A stretch of DNA of 64,000 bases from Aspidiotus rigidus (GCA_035079385.1 JAVHKY010000012.1:3578501-3642500), one strand, 5' to 3'; shown: positions 43,454 through 53,786, counted from the first letter of the stretch. Notes: generated by a model not told the origin, from the letters alone. Program-made: numbers and translations.

Positions 43454-43611
43454 CAGGCGTGGATCCACGGGGGGGGGACATAGGGGACATGTCCCCCCAA
43501 AACCCCAAAAAACAATAAAAAATCTGTAGCTCCGGAAAAAATGTAAAAAAAAAGTCCTTCAGACATTTTTGGGGTTATACCCCCCCCCGTGATCGTCTTG
43601 ATCCGCGCCTG
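43454..43611. mobile_element. 158-bp hAT-like MITE
   Basis: Inverted termini CAGGCGTGGATCCACGGGGG and CCCCCGTGATCGTCTTGATC-CGCGCCTG (imperfect), with a G-/C-homopolymer-rich interior. It is flanked by a perfect 6-bp repeat CATCCT (43448-43453 and 43612-43617). Small CAG...CTG elements with a GGATC block and G runs are common non-autonomous hAT relatives in insects; 8 bp would be the usual duplication length. Confidence 0.7.
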
Positions 43612-43966
43612 CATCCTGACTCATGATCGACTCATGACATAGCTCAAAATACGAGTAGAGAATTCCATGCACGTTTGTGCTTGCCTCTAACTCATAATAT
43701 GGTGCTTGCCTGTGATATACCTTCCCCCCCCCCCTTGCGGGTGAAAGAAAAGATAACTTGCGAACATCTGCAACACAAATAGAATCAAAACGATACGTAC
43801 AAAAAATAGTGATACAACTCAATCAAAGGCTCTGTTTATTTGGAAATGATAATTAATTTTTTTAGTTCACACAAACGAAAACACGTACTCTTCGTGCTTC
43901 GTTATAGGGCGCGAGGTCGCGTTTTTCGTTCACAGAGAAGAAAAACGCGTAGGGTTTTTCCCTAGG

Positions 43967-43980
43967 GAATTGGATCGCGT
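43967..43980. repeat. Left 14-bp direct repeat flanking the PLE palindrome
   Basis: GAATTGGATCGCGT, identical to 49397-49410. It abuts the outer end of the left PLE arm at 43981. Candidate target duplication for the whole composite locus. Confidence 0.7.
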
Positions 43981-44034
43981 GAAAGACGAATACTCCGGCG
44001 TGGAGTAAAACATGCAAACCGCAGAAAAATAAAC

Positions 44035-44085
44035 GACGACGAGCGCTTTCGGTTAAATAACCATCTTCAAGCCTGAAATGAAAGC
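44035..44085 (-). ncRNA. Variant hammerhead of the PLE-B left copy
   Basis: Minus strand: AGGC / TTGAAGA / T-GGTT-ATTT-AACC / GAAA with palindrome AGCGCT / C / GTCG. Same design as the right copy, but position 3 is U rather than C, leaving a U-G pair at positions 3-8. Stem I pairs C-G, G-U, G-C. Confidence 0.55.
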
Positions 44086-44115
44086 AACTGACGAACAAAA
44101 GAGAAGAACGAGGTA

Positions 44116-46082
44116 TTAAGATCGTCCAAACGAGAAATCACGGGGTGAGTCATAAACCAGTTCGATCAGGCCATCTTCCGGAAGGTACGAATTGAGTACA
44201 GTGATACCGTCAGTGTTGAGATGACGAATCATCTCTATATTCTCGAGGGCGATACGCTTACGGTAGGAATTCTCCTTATGGAGGAGCTTTTCGGATCCCT
44301 CGCGGAAACTGTGGCCACTGTTAATCAAATGATCAGCGAAAGCTGACTCCCCTAAGCGTCCCTTCTTCCAAGACTTCAGGTGCTCAGCTACTCTAACTTT
44401 CATCTGGCGGCTGGTCTCACCAATATAAAAGCCTCCACAATCCTCACATTCCATCTTATAAACACCACTCCTCTCATCAACCGGTATGGGATCCTTCAGT
44501 CTCACAAACAACCTCTTAACTGTGGTATGGTTGTAAAACGCGGGTCTGAAACCAAACGGGCGAAGGGCCCGACCCAATTGCTGGGAGAAATTCCCCAGGA
44601 AAGGGAGACTGATCCAACGCAAACGGCGATCACGGATCGTGTCTCGGGGGAGGGAGGTGGTGGAATCAAGAAGGCTCCTCGTAACTTTCCTCCGAACCAT
44701 CACGTCGACGTCGACATTGACTCCATTCACTCTAGCCAGGTGTTTTATAGTAAGTAATTCTTTCTTATAAGCAGATTGACTCAACGGAATACGAGTCAGT
44801 CTGTGAACTAGGCTATGAAAAGCAGCCATCTTATGAGCAACAGGACCGAACGAACCACCGTGGACTAAAACATCGGTCGTAGTATCTTTCCTGTAAATTC
44901 CAAACTTGTGGATACCGTCTACAATAGAGATTGATAAATCCAAAAAGTTAATGGAAAATACCCCTATTTCCAACGTAAATTTGATGGAAGGGTACCAGGA
45001 ATTGAGATACCTCAGAAACTCACCAAGGAGATCTGGGTGACCAGTCCAGGTACATAGAACGTCATCAACGTACCTGTGCCAGTAGTGAATATGATTAAGT
45101 AACACCTGGTTCGAGGAAAAGAGGTCAAGTTCAAACTTAGACATGAAAATTTCGGAGATAAGAGAGCCTAGAGGTGATCCAATAGGGATCCCTACTTCCT
45201 CAGGGAACTCGAAAAATTTCCCTTCAAATTTACAGAAGTTAGGGGACCAGCAAGTATTCAGGAGATCAAAAAATTCCTGAAACTCATTGTGAGGAATGTT
45301 GGCACTGATGAGTAGCTCACCCATCCGCTGGATAGTAGCAGCCTTAGGAATATTCGGAAACAAACCAACAACATCAAACGAGCAGATGGTCGTTCCTGGG
45401 GGAAGGCTTACATCCTTGAGGACATCAGTTAAAGAGGCCGAATTCAAGACCGAATGAGGAGATTCAAAATCAATGCGATTTTTGAACCAACGGTCAAGGA
45501 ATTTGGCAAGGAGGTAGGTAGAAGAGGAGACAAAAGAAACAACGGGTCGCATCGGGGTATTCTTCTTATGCACTTTGGGCAACCCGTAGAGGAAGGGGGG
45601 TGTGGGGTTAGGAACCAGGACGGCTTTTTTCAAAGCAGGAGTTTTGATAATAGCCTTACTCCTGTTGATGACCCTCCTAACTTCTCTAACGTGCTTAGGA
45701 AAGCTGAAATCCCCACTCTCTTTAGCACCACACTGCTGTAGGACTTCATGGACCTTGGAAGAATAGGCCGACCTCTCCATCACTACAACAGCGTTGCCCT
45801 TGTCAGCCTTAGTGACGATTAGATCTCCCTCTTTCATCTTCCTCTTTAAACCCTGAATGACTCCTCCCAATTTATTACTCATGCGAGGGAGGGGGTTATT
45901 ACGGACCAAATCAGCACAGACTTTCTGGGTATTATAACCAGGACCAATCTTAACCACAAGATCCGCAACAACATTCGCCAAGGTTTCATCATTCTTAAGG
46001 GGAGGCAGACTGAATTTCAAACCTTTCTCAAGGAGGGCTGTTTCGTCACTATTAAACACTACCTGACTATTATTTATGAGGG
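44116..46082 (-). pseudogene. PLE-B left copy: RT + GIY-YIG, frameshifted
   Basis: From about 46080 to 44116 the minus strand encodes about 650 residues nearly identical to the intact right copy: KADKGNAVVVM, LYGLPKVHKKNTPMRPVVSF, CSFDVVGLFPNIP, VGIPIGSPLGSLISE, catalytic YVDDVL and GVYKMECEDCGGFYIGETSR. Its N-terminal part lies in another frame because the G run at 46080-46088 has 9 bases where the right copy has 10 C's, a one-base loss. Only a few amino-acid differences separate the arms (for example VLNSYLPED here against ILNSYIPED at right). Confidence 0.9.
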
Positions 46083-46442
46083 GGGGGGATGGAATTTGTG
46101 AACAACAACACCGTCACTCACCCCTTCCTCAACCACATCCTCATTAACCTTCATTAGGGAGGACAACTTCTTATTTTTCCTCTCCTTCAACTTCACCTCA
46201 AACTTCCGACACTTTTCATTGACGTCCCGCATAAAGTAATCAAACTCAAGTGGGGGGGGGAGCACACCGGAGAGTCTCGAATGGACCAAAAGGTTTAATC
46301 TAGTCGCAATATTAAATTTACCATACCATCTTCGCAACTCCGTTCTGATCCACTTCTCCCTCATATAATTCTCCAGTTTCTTAGTCGTAATCTTACAATC
46401 GGAATAAAACCGGAATTTAACGAACTTAGGTCTCAAATGCAA
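46074..46442 (-). pseudogene. PLE-B left copy: detached N-terminal region
   Basis: 122 codons matching the N-terminus of the right copy (HLRPKFVKFRFYSDCKITTK, then NYMREKWIRTELRRWYG) up to VVHKFHPPP. It ends at the poly(G) tract, where the frame is lost. Continuous with 46082-44116 but for one base. Confidence 0.88.
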
Positions 46443-46455
46443 AGCTAAACACCGA

Positions 46456-46466
46456 CGAAGAAATAG
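46456..46466. other. Centre of the PLE palindrome
   Basis: About 11 bp (around GAAGAAATA) between ...AAAGCTAAACACCGAC and its complement GTCGGTGTTTAGCTTT. The two PLE 5' ends face each other here, with no terminal repeat or ribozyme between them. Confidence 0.85.
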
Positions 46467-46557
46467 TCGGTGTTTAGCTTTGCATTTGAGACCTAAGTTC
46501 GTTAAATTCCGGTTTTATTCCGATTGTAAGATTACGACTAAGAAACTGGAGAATTAT

Positions 46558-48810
46558 ATGAGGGAGAAGTGGATCAGAACGGAGTTGCGAAGATGGTATG
46601 GTAAATTTAATATTGCGACTAGATTAAACCTTTTGGTCCATTCGAGACTCTCCGGTGTGCTCCCCCCCCCCCCCCTTGAGTTTGATTACTTTATGCGGGA
46701 CGTCAATGAAAAGTGTCGGAAGTTTGAGGTGAAGTTGAAGGAGAGGAAAAATAAGAAGTTGTCCTCCCTAATGAAGGTTAATGAGGATGTGGTTGAGGAA
46801 GGGGTGAGTGACGGTGTTGTTGTTCACAAATTCCATCCCCCCCCCCTCATAAATAATAGTCAGGTAGTGTTTAATAGTGACGAAACAGCCCTCCTTGAGA
46901 AAGGTTTGAAATTCAGTCTGCCTCCCCTTAAGAATGATGAAACCTTGGCGAATGTTGTTGCGGATCTTGTGGTTAAGATTGGTCCTGGTTATAATACCCA
47001 GAAAGTCTGTGCTGATTTGGTCCGTAATAACCCCCTCCCTCGCATGAGTAATAAATTGGGAGGAGTCATTCAGGGTTTAAAGAGGAAGATGAAAGAGGGA
47101 GATCTAATCGTCACTAAGGCTGACAAGGGCAACGCTGTTGTAGTGATGGAGAGGTCGGCCTATTCTTCCAAGGTCCATGAAGTCCTACAGCAGTGTGGTG
47201 CTAAAGAGAGTGGGGATTTCAGCTTTCCTAAGCACGTTAGAGAAGTTAGGAGGGTCATCAACAGGAATAAGGCTATTATCAAAACTCCTGCTTTGAAAAA
47301 AGCCGTCCTGGTTCCTAACCCCACACCCCCCTTCCTCTACGGGTTGCCCAAAGTGCATAAGAAGAATACCCCGATGCGACCCGTTGTTTCTTTTGTCTCC
47401 TCTTCTACCTACCTCCTTGCCAAATTCCTTGACCGTTGGTTCAAAAATCGCATTGATTTTGAATCTCCTCATTCGGTCTTGAATTCGGCCTCTTTAACTG
47501 ATGTCCTCAAGGATGTAAGCCTTCCCCCAGGAACGACCATCTGCTCGTTTGATGTTGTTGGTTTGTTTCCGAATATTCCTAAGGCTGCTACTATCCAGCG
47601 GATGGGTGAGCTACTCATCAGTGCCAACATTCCTCACAATGAGTTTCAGGAATTTTTTGATCTCCTGAATACTTGCTGGTCCCCTAACTTCTGTAAATTT
47701 GAAGGGAAATTTTTCGAGTTCCCTGAGGAAGTAGGGATCCCTATTGGATCACCTCTAGGCTCTCTTATCTCCGAAATTTTCATGTCTAAGTTTGAACTTG
47801 ACCTCTTTTCCTCGAACCAGGTGTTACTTAATCATATTCACTACTGGCACAGGTACGTTGATGACGTTCTATGTACCTGGACTGGTCACCCAGATCTCCT
47901 TGGTGAGTTTCTGAGGTATCTCAATTCCTGGTACCCTTCCATCAAATTTACGTTGGAAATAGGGGTATTTTCCATTAACTTTTTGGATTTATCAATCTCT
48001 ATTGTAGACGGTATCCACAAGTTTGGAATTTACAGGAAAGATACTACGACCGATGTTTTAGTCCACGGTGGTTCGTTCGGTCCTGTTGCTCATAAGATGG
48101 CTGCTTTTCATAGCCTAGTTCACAGACTGACTCGTATTCCGTTGAGTCAATCTGCTTATAAGAAAGAATTACTTACTATAAAACACCTGGCTAGAGTGAA
48201 TGGAGTCAATGTCGACGTCGACGTGATGGTTCGGAGGAAAGTTACGAGGAGCCTTCTTGATTCCACCACCTCCCTCCCCCGAGACACGATCCGTGATCGC
48301 CGTTTGCGTTGGATCAGTCTCCCTTTCCTGGGGAATTTCTCCCAGCAATTGGGTCGGGCCCTTCGCCCGTTTGGTTTCAGACCCGCGTTTTACAACCATA
48401 CCACAGTTAAGAGGTTGTTTGTGAGACTGAAGGATCCCATACCGGTTGATGAGAGGAGTGGTGTTTATAAGATGGAATGTGAGGATTGTGGAGGCTTTTA
48501 TATTGGTGAGACCAGCCGCCAGATGAAAGTTAGAGTAGCTGAGCACCTGAAGTCTTGGAAGAAGGGACGCTTAGGGGAGTCAGCTTTCGCTGATCATTTG
48601 ATTAACAGTGGCCACAGTTTCCGCGAGGGATCCGAAAAGCTCCTCCATAAGGAGAATTCCTACCGTAAGCGTATCGCCCTCGAGAATATAGAGATAATTC
48701 GTCACCTCAACACTGACGGTATCACTATACTCAACTCGTACATTCCGGAAGATGGCTTGATCGAACAGGTTTATGATTCACACCGTGATTTCTCGTTCGG
48801 ACGATCTTAA
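46558..48810 (+). CDS. Intact PLE polyprotein: RT with C-terminal GIY-YIG endonuclease
   Basis: 750 residues from the first ATG (46558) to the stop ending at 48810. The frame is open further upstream, through the palindrome centre, so the true start is uncertain. Residues from 46558: basic N-terminal region 1-110 with a poly-Pro stretch encoded by 14 C's at ~45; PLE hallmark KADKGNAVVVM at ~186; LYGLPKVHKKNTPMRPVVSF at ~260; motif A CSFDVVGLF at ~330; VGIPIGSPLGSLISEIFM at ~395; catalytic YVDDVL at ~431; FTLEIGVFSINFLDL at ~465. The GIY-YIG nuclease runs from ~635 (GVYKMECEDCGGFYIGETSR, QMKVRVAEHLKSWKKG, SAFADHLINSGHS). All catalytic motifs are intact, so this is the most plausible active protein in the window. 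Its 5' flank, however, is the inverted copy rather than a promoter-bearing terminal repeat. Confidence 0.93.
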   Translation: MREKWIRTELRRWYGKFNIATRLNLLVHSRLSGVLPPPPLEFDYFMRDVNEKCRKFEVKLKERKNKKLSSLMKVNEDVVEEGVSDGVVVHKFHPPPLINNSQVVFNSDETALLEKGLKFSLPPLKNDETLANVVADLVVKIGPGYNTQKVCADLVRNNPLPRMSNKLGGVIQGLKRKMKEGDLIVTKADKGNAVVVMERSAYSSKVHEVLQQCGAKESGDFSFPKHVREVRRVINRNKAIIKTPALKKAVLVPNPTPPFLYGLPKVHKKNTPMRPVVSFVSSSTYLLAKFLDRWFKNRIDFESPHSVLNSASLTDVLKDVSLPPGTTICSFDVVGLFPNIPKAATIQRMGELLISANIPHNEFQEFFDLLNTCWSPNFCKFEGKFFEFPEEVGIPIGSPLGSLISEIFMSKFELDLFSSNQVLLNHIHYWHRYVDDVLCTWTGHPDLLGEFLRYLNSWYPSIKFTLEIGVFSINFLDLSISIVDGIHKFGIYRKDTTTDVLVHGGSFGPVAHKMAAFHSLVHRLTRIPLSQSAYKKELLTIKHLARVNGVNVDVDVMVRRKVTRSLLDSTTSLPRDTIRDRRLRWISLPFLGNFSQQLGRALRPFGFRPAFYNHTTVKRLFVRLKDPIPVDERSGVYKMECEDCGGFYIGETSRQMKVRVAEHLKSWKKGRLGESAFADHLINSGHSFREGSEKLLHKENSYRKRIALENIEIIRHLNTDGITILNSYIPEDGLIEQVYDSHRDFSFGRS

Positions 48811-48844
48811 TACCTCTTCCTTCTCATTCGTTCGTCAGTTGCTT

Positions 48845-48893
48845 TCATTTCAGGTCTGAAGATGGTTGTTTAACCGAAAGCGCTCCCTTCGTT
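48845..48893 (+). ncRNA. Hammerhead of the PLE-B right copy
   Basis: CTGAAGA core at 48856-48862, stem II GGTT-GTTT-AACC with one unpaired T at its base, GAAA at 48876-48879 and palindromic AGCGCT at 48879-48884; predicted cleavage after C48885. Core residues are canonical here, but stem I is weak: T-C mismatch, then G-C, G-U, A-T. About 45 bp after the PLE stop codon. Confidence 0.65.
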
Positions 48894-48997
48894 TTTATTT
48901 TCTGCGGGGTTTGCATTTGTTTACTCTCCCGTTAGAGTATTCGTTTTTTCGTTTATGATGGATAGCTGTAACCTTAAGGAACGGATTCGTTTAATTT

Positions 48998-49345
48998 TAA
49001 AACATCGGTCGTAGTATCTTTCCTGTAAATTCCAAACTCATGGATACCGCAATCTGCCTCTTTCATCTTCCTCCTTAAACCCTGAATCACTCCTCCCAAT
49101 TTATTACTCATGCGAGGGAGGGGGTTATTACGGACTAATTCGGCACAGACTTTCTGGGTTTCACAGCCAGGACCAATCTTGACCGCAAGATCCGCAACGA
49201 CATTCGCCAAGGTTTCATGATTCTTGAGGGGAGGCATACTGAACTTCAAACCTTTCTCAAGGAGGGATGTTTCGTCACTATTGAACACCACCTGACTATT
49301 ATTTATGAGGGGGGGGGGGGTGGAATTTATGAACGACAACACCGT
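48998..49345 (-). pseudogene. Chimeric PLE scrap
   Basis: On the minus strand, an N-terminal segment (VVFNSDETSLLEKGLKFSMP ... LGGVIQGLRRKMKEAD) is fused directly to a distant mid-RT segment (GIHEFGIYRKDTTTDVL), skipping several hundred codons. It matches PLE-B closely but not identically, so it derives from another family member. It is flanked by the 42-bp direct repeat 48950-48991 and 49355-49396. Confidence 0.8.
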
Positions 49346-49396
49346 CGTCTTTCACGTTTATTATGGATAGCCGTAACTTGAAGGAACGGATTCGTT

Positions 49397-49410
49397 GAAT
49401 TGGATCGCGT
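49397..49410. repeat. Right 14-bp direct repeat flanking the PLE palindrome
   Basis: GAATTGGATCGCGT, identical to 43967-43980 and adjoining the terminal 42-bp PLE piece. Confidence 0.7.
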
Positions 49411-49800
49411 TGCGCATGCAATGCGTATGCGTGACGAACATTTTTCGTGTGAACCAAAAAATAGCGTACGCCACACGAGCACGAAGTACGCGACGAACTC
49501 GCGCTGCATGGCTACCCTCGCCACGGCTCGGATCGCCAAAGCGCTCGTTCGGATATCGCTTACTTCATTCCCTTGTAGCATACTATACTATTTACACAGC
49601 ACTCTGTAAGTTCTGCACAAACGACAATAAATTATGAATTTCTACTTCTTTATAAACCGTCAACACTGACGGTCCGTGTTACTTTGTACAGATACACTGC
49701 ATTTTTTTAGAATGAATCATCAAAGTAGTGTTCATCGAATTGATACATTTTTGTAAGTTGCGGTTATCCATAATTAGAGGGTATAAACGAAAGATCACTG
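49411..49800. other. No recognised gene; CpG-rich stretch 49411-49565
   Basis: CG-rich relative to its surroundings (GCGTACGCCACACGAGCACG and similar). Open frames here are short and unrecognised. It probably represents the original flanking DNA next to the PLE insertion. Confidence 0.35.
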
Positions 49801-49824
49801 CAAAAACCGCAAAAATTTGAAAAC

Positions 49825-49872
49825 ACATGAGCGTTTTCGGCTAAACAGTCATTCTCAAGAGACGGAAAGCGA
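49825..49872 (-). ncRNA. Variant hammerhead remnant, UUGAGAA core
   Basis: Minus strand: GTCTC / TTGAGAA / T-GACT-GTTT-AGCC / GAAA-ACGCT / C. Positions 3 and 8 are U and A. The stem III palindrome is damaged (AACGCT) and stem II has one mismatch. Confidence 0.45.
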
Positions 49873-50880
49873 CTGAACCCAACACCAACAAGAACAAGTA
49901 ACATCGAAGGAGATCATGGCTGAACCAGCGAGCCACCAAAATGTGAATCATCCTCATAGACTAATTCAATCAATCCCTCCTGAGGAATATACCTGTTCAA
50001 CACGGTGACGTCTTTATTATTCCGGTGTCTAAAAATTTCAGAGCTATTTGTTTGAAGTACGAATTTTCCCCATGGAGGAGGACTTCGGACCCCTCTTTAA
50101 AACTATGGCCTTTTTCAATTGAAGGCCGACTCACCCTCTTTTCTTCTAATCCACGCCTTTTTGTGTTTATCGACTCTAATTTGAAGTTGACGGCTAGTCA
50201 TACCTATACAAACACTCGAGCAATCACCACAGGCTACCCTATAAACACCCTTCCCCCCTTTCAAGCATCGAAATGAGGTCTTTTAATTTTACGAATAAGC
50301 TCTTGACCGTATTTGTATTGTAAAAGGTCGGTCTAATGCCAAAGGGACAGAGGACACGGCTCAACTCCGAAGAAAACTTGCCCAGGAACGGTAGCCTGAT
50401 CCACCGTTTTTTACTATCCAGGTGTGAATCCCGGGGGCGGGTGGTTGTAGAGTCTAGACTTTTTCTTGTAAGTCTCCTAATCAACGTCCAGCTTGACTTG
50501 ATTCACACAGGCAAGGTGCTTTATAGTCGCGAGTTCCTTGTAGAACGAGGCCTGACTCAGTGGAAGGTGGGTCAAGCGATATATTAGGCTATTGAATGTA
50601 GCCATTTTGTGGACAACAGGCACAAAAGACGAACCATGGATAGCGATATCGGTCGATGTATCTCTTCGGTTAATCCCGAACTCATGGACACCGTCAATGA
50701 CAGAAATAGTCAAGTCCAAAAAATTTATAGAAGAACCACCAACTTCCAGTGTAAATTTGTTGGAAGGGTATAAGCTATTTAAATAAGCAAGAAACTCAGA
50801 AAGGAGTTCTGCTGGACCAGTCCACACACACAAGATGTCGTCAACGTACTGTGCCAATAGAAAACATTGTCCTTCCATGG
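49825..50880 (-). pseudogene. 5'-truncated, decayed PLE, minus strand
   Basis: Contains the C-terminal half of the RT (50878-50477): a damaged AQYVDDILCVWTGPAELLSE box lacking a few codons before it, FTLEVGGSSINFLDLTISVI and GVHEFGINRRDTSTDIAIHG. It continues as a frame-shifted linker (50484-50239) with LPFLGKFSSELSRVLCPFGI. A heavily broken GIY-YIG region lies at about 50240-49920. A degenerate hammerhead (about 49828-49870) closes the 3' end. Inactive. Confidence 0.85.
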
Positions 50881-50907
50881 AGAATAAGTGGAAATGTCAG
50901 TGGGGTT

Positions 50908-50947
50908 GGTTCTGATGAAGACGTCGTAGTACGTTGAAACGTAAACC
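50908..50947 (+). ncRNA. Hammerhead of a different PLE family (plus strand)
   Basis: Stem I GGTT (50908-50911) with AACC (50944-50947). Core CTGATGA is at 50912-50918. Stem II is AG-ACGT / ACGT-T around CGTAGT, with one bulge. GAAA is at 50936-50939, palindromic ACGT at 50939-50942, and cleavage is predicted after A50943. It lies directly beyond the truncated end of the minus-strand PLE fragment and faces the other way, so it belongs to a second PLE insertion or to an inverted terminal piece. Confidence 0.6.
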
Positions 50948-50999
50948 TCCCTTAAATTTTACTCGTTTCTACGAGTAATTATAATAAAAAATAGTGCGA

Positions 51000-51140
51000 G
51001 CAAAGCCGTTTTTTACTTAACCAGAAAAAAAGAAGTTGACGAAATTTTTCTAAGTTTCTTTCAGGAGCTCAAGACTCGAAATTTAACCAAGTTCCCCTCC
51101 TATTATATATGGCTCGCGACTCGAAATTTTTCCACGTTTT
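51000..51140. repeat. Diverged 45-bp minisatellite units
   Basis: GTTCCCCTCCTATTATATATGGCTCGCGACTCGAAATTTTT-type sequence, two to three units, related to the array at 16340-19365. Confidence 0.6.
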
Positions 51141-51142
51141 TT

Positions 51143-51455
51143 ATTGGTTGAATTAGTTTTTATGTATTTTACTGTAGGTCGTTGAATTGGTTTTCATGTA
51201 TTTTATTGTAGATCGTCAAATTAGTTTTTATGTACTTTACTGCGATCACGCCTTCTTTTTTATGTATTTTACCGTGTTTTTTATTGCAAGTGGTTGAACT
51301 GGTTTTTATGTACTTTACTATGGATCACGCCTTCTGTTTTCATGTATACTGTGGATCGTTGAATTAGTTTTCATGTACTTTACTACGACTTGTTGAATTA
51401 GTTTTTTTGTTAATTTTTACAGCAAATGGTCGAATTAGTTTTTATGTAGAATGTC
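51143..51455. repeat. ~36-bp minisatellite
   Basis: About nine units of the form TTGAATTAGTTTTTATGTA then TTTTACTGTAGATCG, starting at about 51147, 51183, 51219, 51258, 51296, 51336, 51361, 51395 and 51432. Some units carry an inserted CACGCCTTC. Confidence 0.8.
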
Positions 51456-51459
51456 ACAG

Positions 51460-53786
51460 AAATTAACGAAAAAATTGATATTGCACAGCACATTTATTGA
51501 ACATTCAATTAAAACAGATTTGTAACTTTTCTAAATTTTTTCATCAAACAGGTTTTTTAATTAATACTTTGAATCATTTTCTTCTTTCAGAATTTCTCTC
51601 GCATTTTAACAGGAACCCTATTTTATGGGAGAGCAAATTGAAGAAAAATGACAAGTGTCGACCACTGGGTGCCATTCGCCAAATATGAGACAAGGAAAAA
51701 AATTGATAGAAGGGCGATGTAGAAAGATAAGGATTTTTGAGCTTGAGCCACCAAGGTGATGAGGAGCAAAATTTAATCTTTGTATAGAAAAAGTATAAAC
51801 AAAAAAATACCCCCATAGGCTCTGTGTTTGCCTCAATTGACACAGTTGATGAAGACGATCCCAAGCAGCTAACATTAAAGTAGACCGGGAGTTCTTTCCT
51901 TTGTTGGAAACATTCTAATTCCTTTCTTTAAAAATTTCTATTGCTTTTCTTCTTCTAATTTTTGCAATTGAAGAAGCGAGCATTTTTCACTTTTGTCGAC
52001 GATTTCTTCAATATAATTCTGGAGGGAAATAAAAAAAAAAATGGCTCCAATTTAATTGAAAATCAGGCCATCTTACAGGAAATGTTACACTTATTCAATT
52101 TGATTTTTTTTTTTTTTTTCTTATCAAAATTGCTACATTTCGAGTAATGTGAAAAAAACTTGAAAATCCCCACTCTGACTATCAAATTTTCTTCAATACA
52201 GTATGACCAGTCCAAATGGACGAACATTTTGTAATTCAACGACAAAGAAAAAGAAAAGAAAAAACTCACACTATTAAGGGCCGACTTTCTAAAGGGAAAG
52301 AAGAAAATAACTCTAGTCAAACAAAAAATTTAACTTCGAAATTAGGCGAAACTACCGGACGCATAGGACTGGACAAATTCTAGAAAAAAAAATAAATGCT
52401 ACCAAAGACAAAGAAAGTATAGGTTCACATTTTAATAATACGGCAGCAGACGAATGAGACAATTTTGAAAAATGTCTCAAGAAAGAAGTCTTTGACAATA
52501 TCCTGAAGGTTGAACATAAGAGTGATACAATTACAAAGCACGTCCCACATTATTCAAGAACTTCAGTCACGACATTTTTATTTCATTATTTTTCGCCTTC
52601 ATATGCGATCTTCTAGTAGGACGTCTATTTAGAAAATATTATAATAATCCTCCATAGAATCAGAAATTATTCGGAGAAATTTTCATAGTCACTAACCATT
52701 TATTACTAGTTATAAGTACCGGTACTCGTGTTTTTGACAGTAGTCCTTAGAAAAGAAAAATGCTATGGGACCATTATTTATCCATGTATATTGCGTAGTA
52801 CTCGAATAATTACGTTTCGTGTATAGTTTCGAAAACGAAAACACATACAAGTTTGAAGATCCAAAAAAAGCTTCGAAAAGTTTACATTCACGCGGGTATT
52901 GTACTCCTGTAGATGTATCAAAGAAGAGTAAAAGTTGCGGCTCAAAGTTTACAAACTTGTTATCTCCTCTTTCCGTTTGAACGATGCATGTAGGTACTAT
53001 GAAAAAGCTTAAACAAACGTACTTCATTGGCTATAAATCTTCTTCGAACTTTATGTATAAGAACTCCATTCTGATGTTATCTTTATTCGGAGAACAAATG
53101 AATGTACAATACGTTGAAGAGTAATACTTCAAAATAATAAAGAATATACCTGAACTTTTCCAAAATGAAATCAAGATAATGGAGCGTTAATGTCCGAAGC
53201 GTCTGAGAGAGAATGGTGATTAATATACTCACCACAAAGTAGTCATAAACTCGTAGACAAGCTATACCTATATGCTTCCAAAGTTGGCAAACAGTATTGC
53301 AGCATAAGCGAAAACTGAAATAAGTTGGTAAACTGAACGAGTTCGAAGGTGCTTACAACAGCTCGTAAAATTTGGCTTTCACTACCACACAATAAAAAAC
53401 TATTCTAATCTTATGACAATCCAATAAGATGGTGAGGCAAACATACCCGAAATAACGACAAGAAATATGATTTTAAAAAATTGAAAATTCTAACTCATCT
53501 ACCGACCTACATAATTTGATTATTAAGTATGTAAACTGTATATAGGGTTGGTTGAAAAGTAATAATGAGGCCAAAATTATTGGATAACCTCCAAATTTCC
53601 TTTTTCTTATTGCAATCATGATACAGAAGATAATTCTCTCGAAATCGGGAATAAATTGTGATTTATAATTTAATTTCTGTGTCAACAGTTCAAACATATT
53701 TTGGTTCGGATGAATCAGCACAAGATTGACAAGGAGAGGGGCGCGCAAAATTTCATTTTACATCACCATAATTTTTTTTTTTTCAT

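Larger units (their letters stand above)
43981..46455 (-). mobile_element. PLE-B left copy (arm of the palindrome), minus strand
   Basis: About 2.47 kb, a near-perfect inverted copy of 46467-48950, separated from it by only about 11 bp. It includes the full coding region (46442-44116, broken once), a 3' region with a hammerhead-like sequence at 44035-44085, and an outer end at 43981. Confidence 0.9.
46467..48997 (+). mobile_element. PLE-B right copy (arm of the palindrome), plus strand
   Basis: Inverted partner of the left copy, homologous from the centre to about 48950. Its 3' end continues through a 42-bp terminal piece (48950-48991, CGTTTATGATGGATAGC...GGAACGGATTCGTT). That piece recurs at 49355-49396, just before the right 14-bp flanking repeat. 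Confidence 0.9.

Noticed and set aside
44380..44757. 125-codon plus-strand frame opposite the PLE coding strand (and its twin 48169-48546, minus)
   Set aside because: Antisense shadow of the PLE polyprotein; it appears identically in both arms only because the arms are identical.
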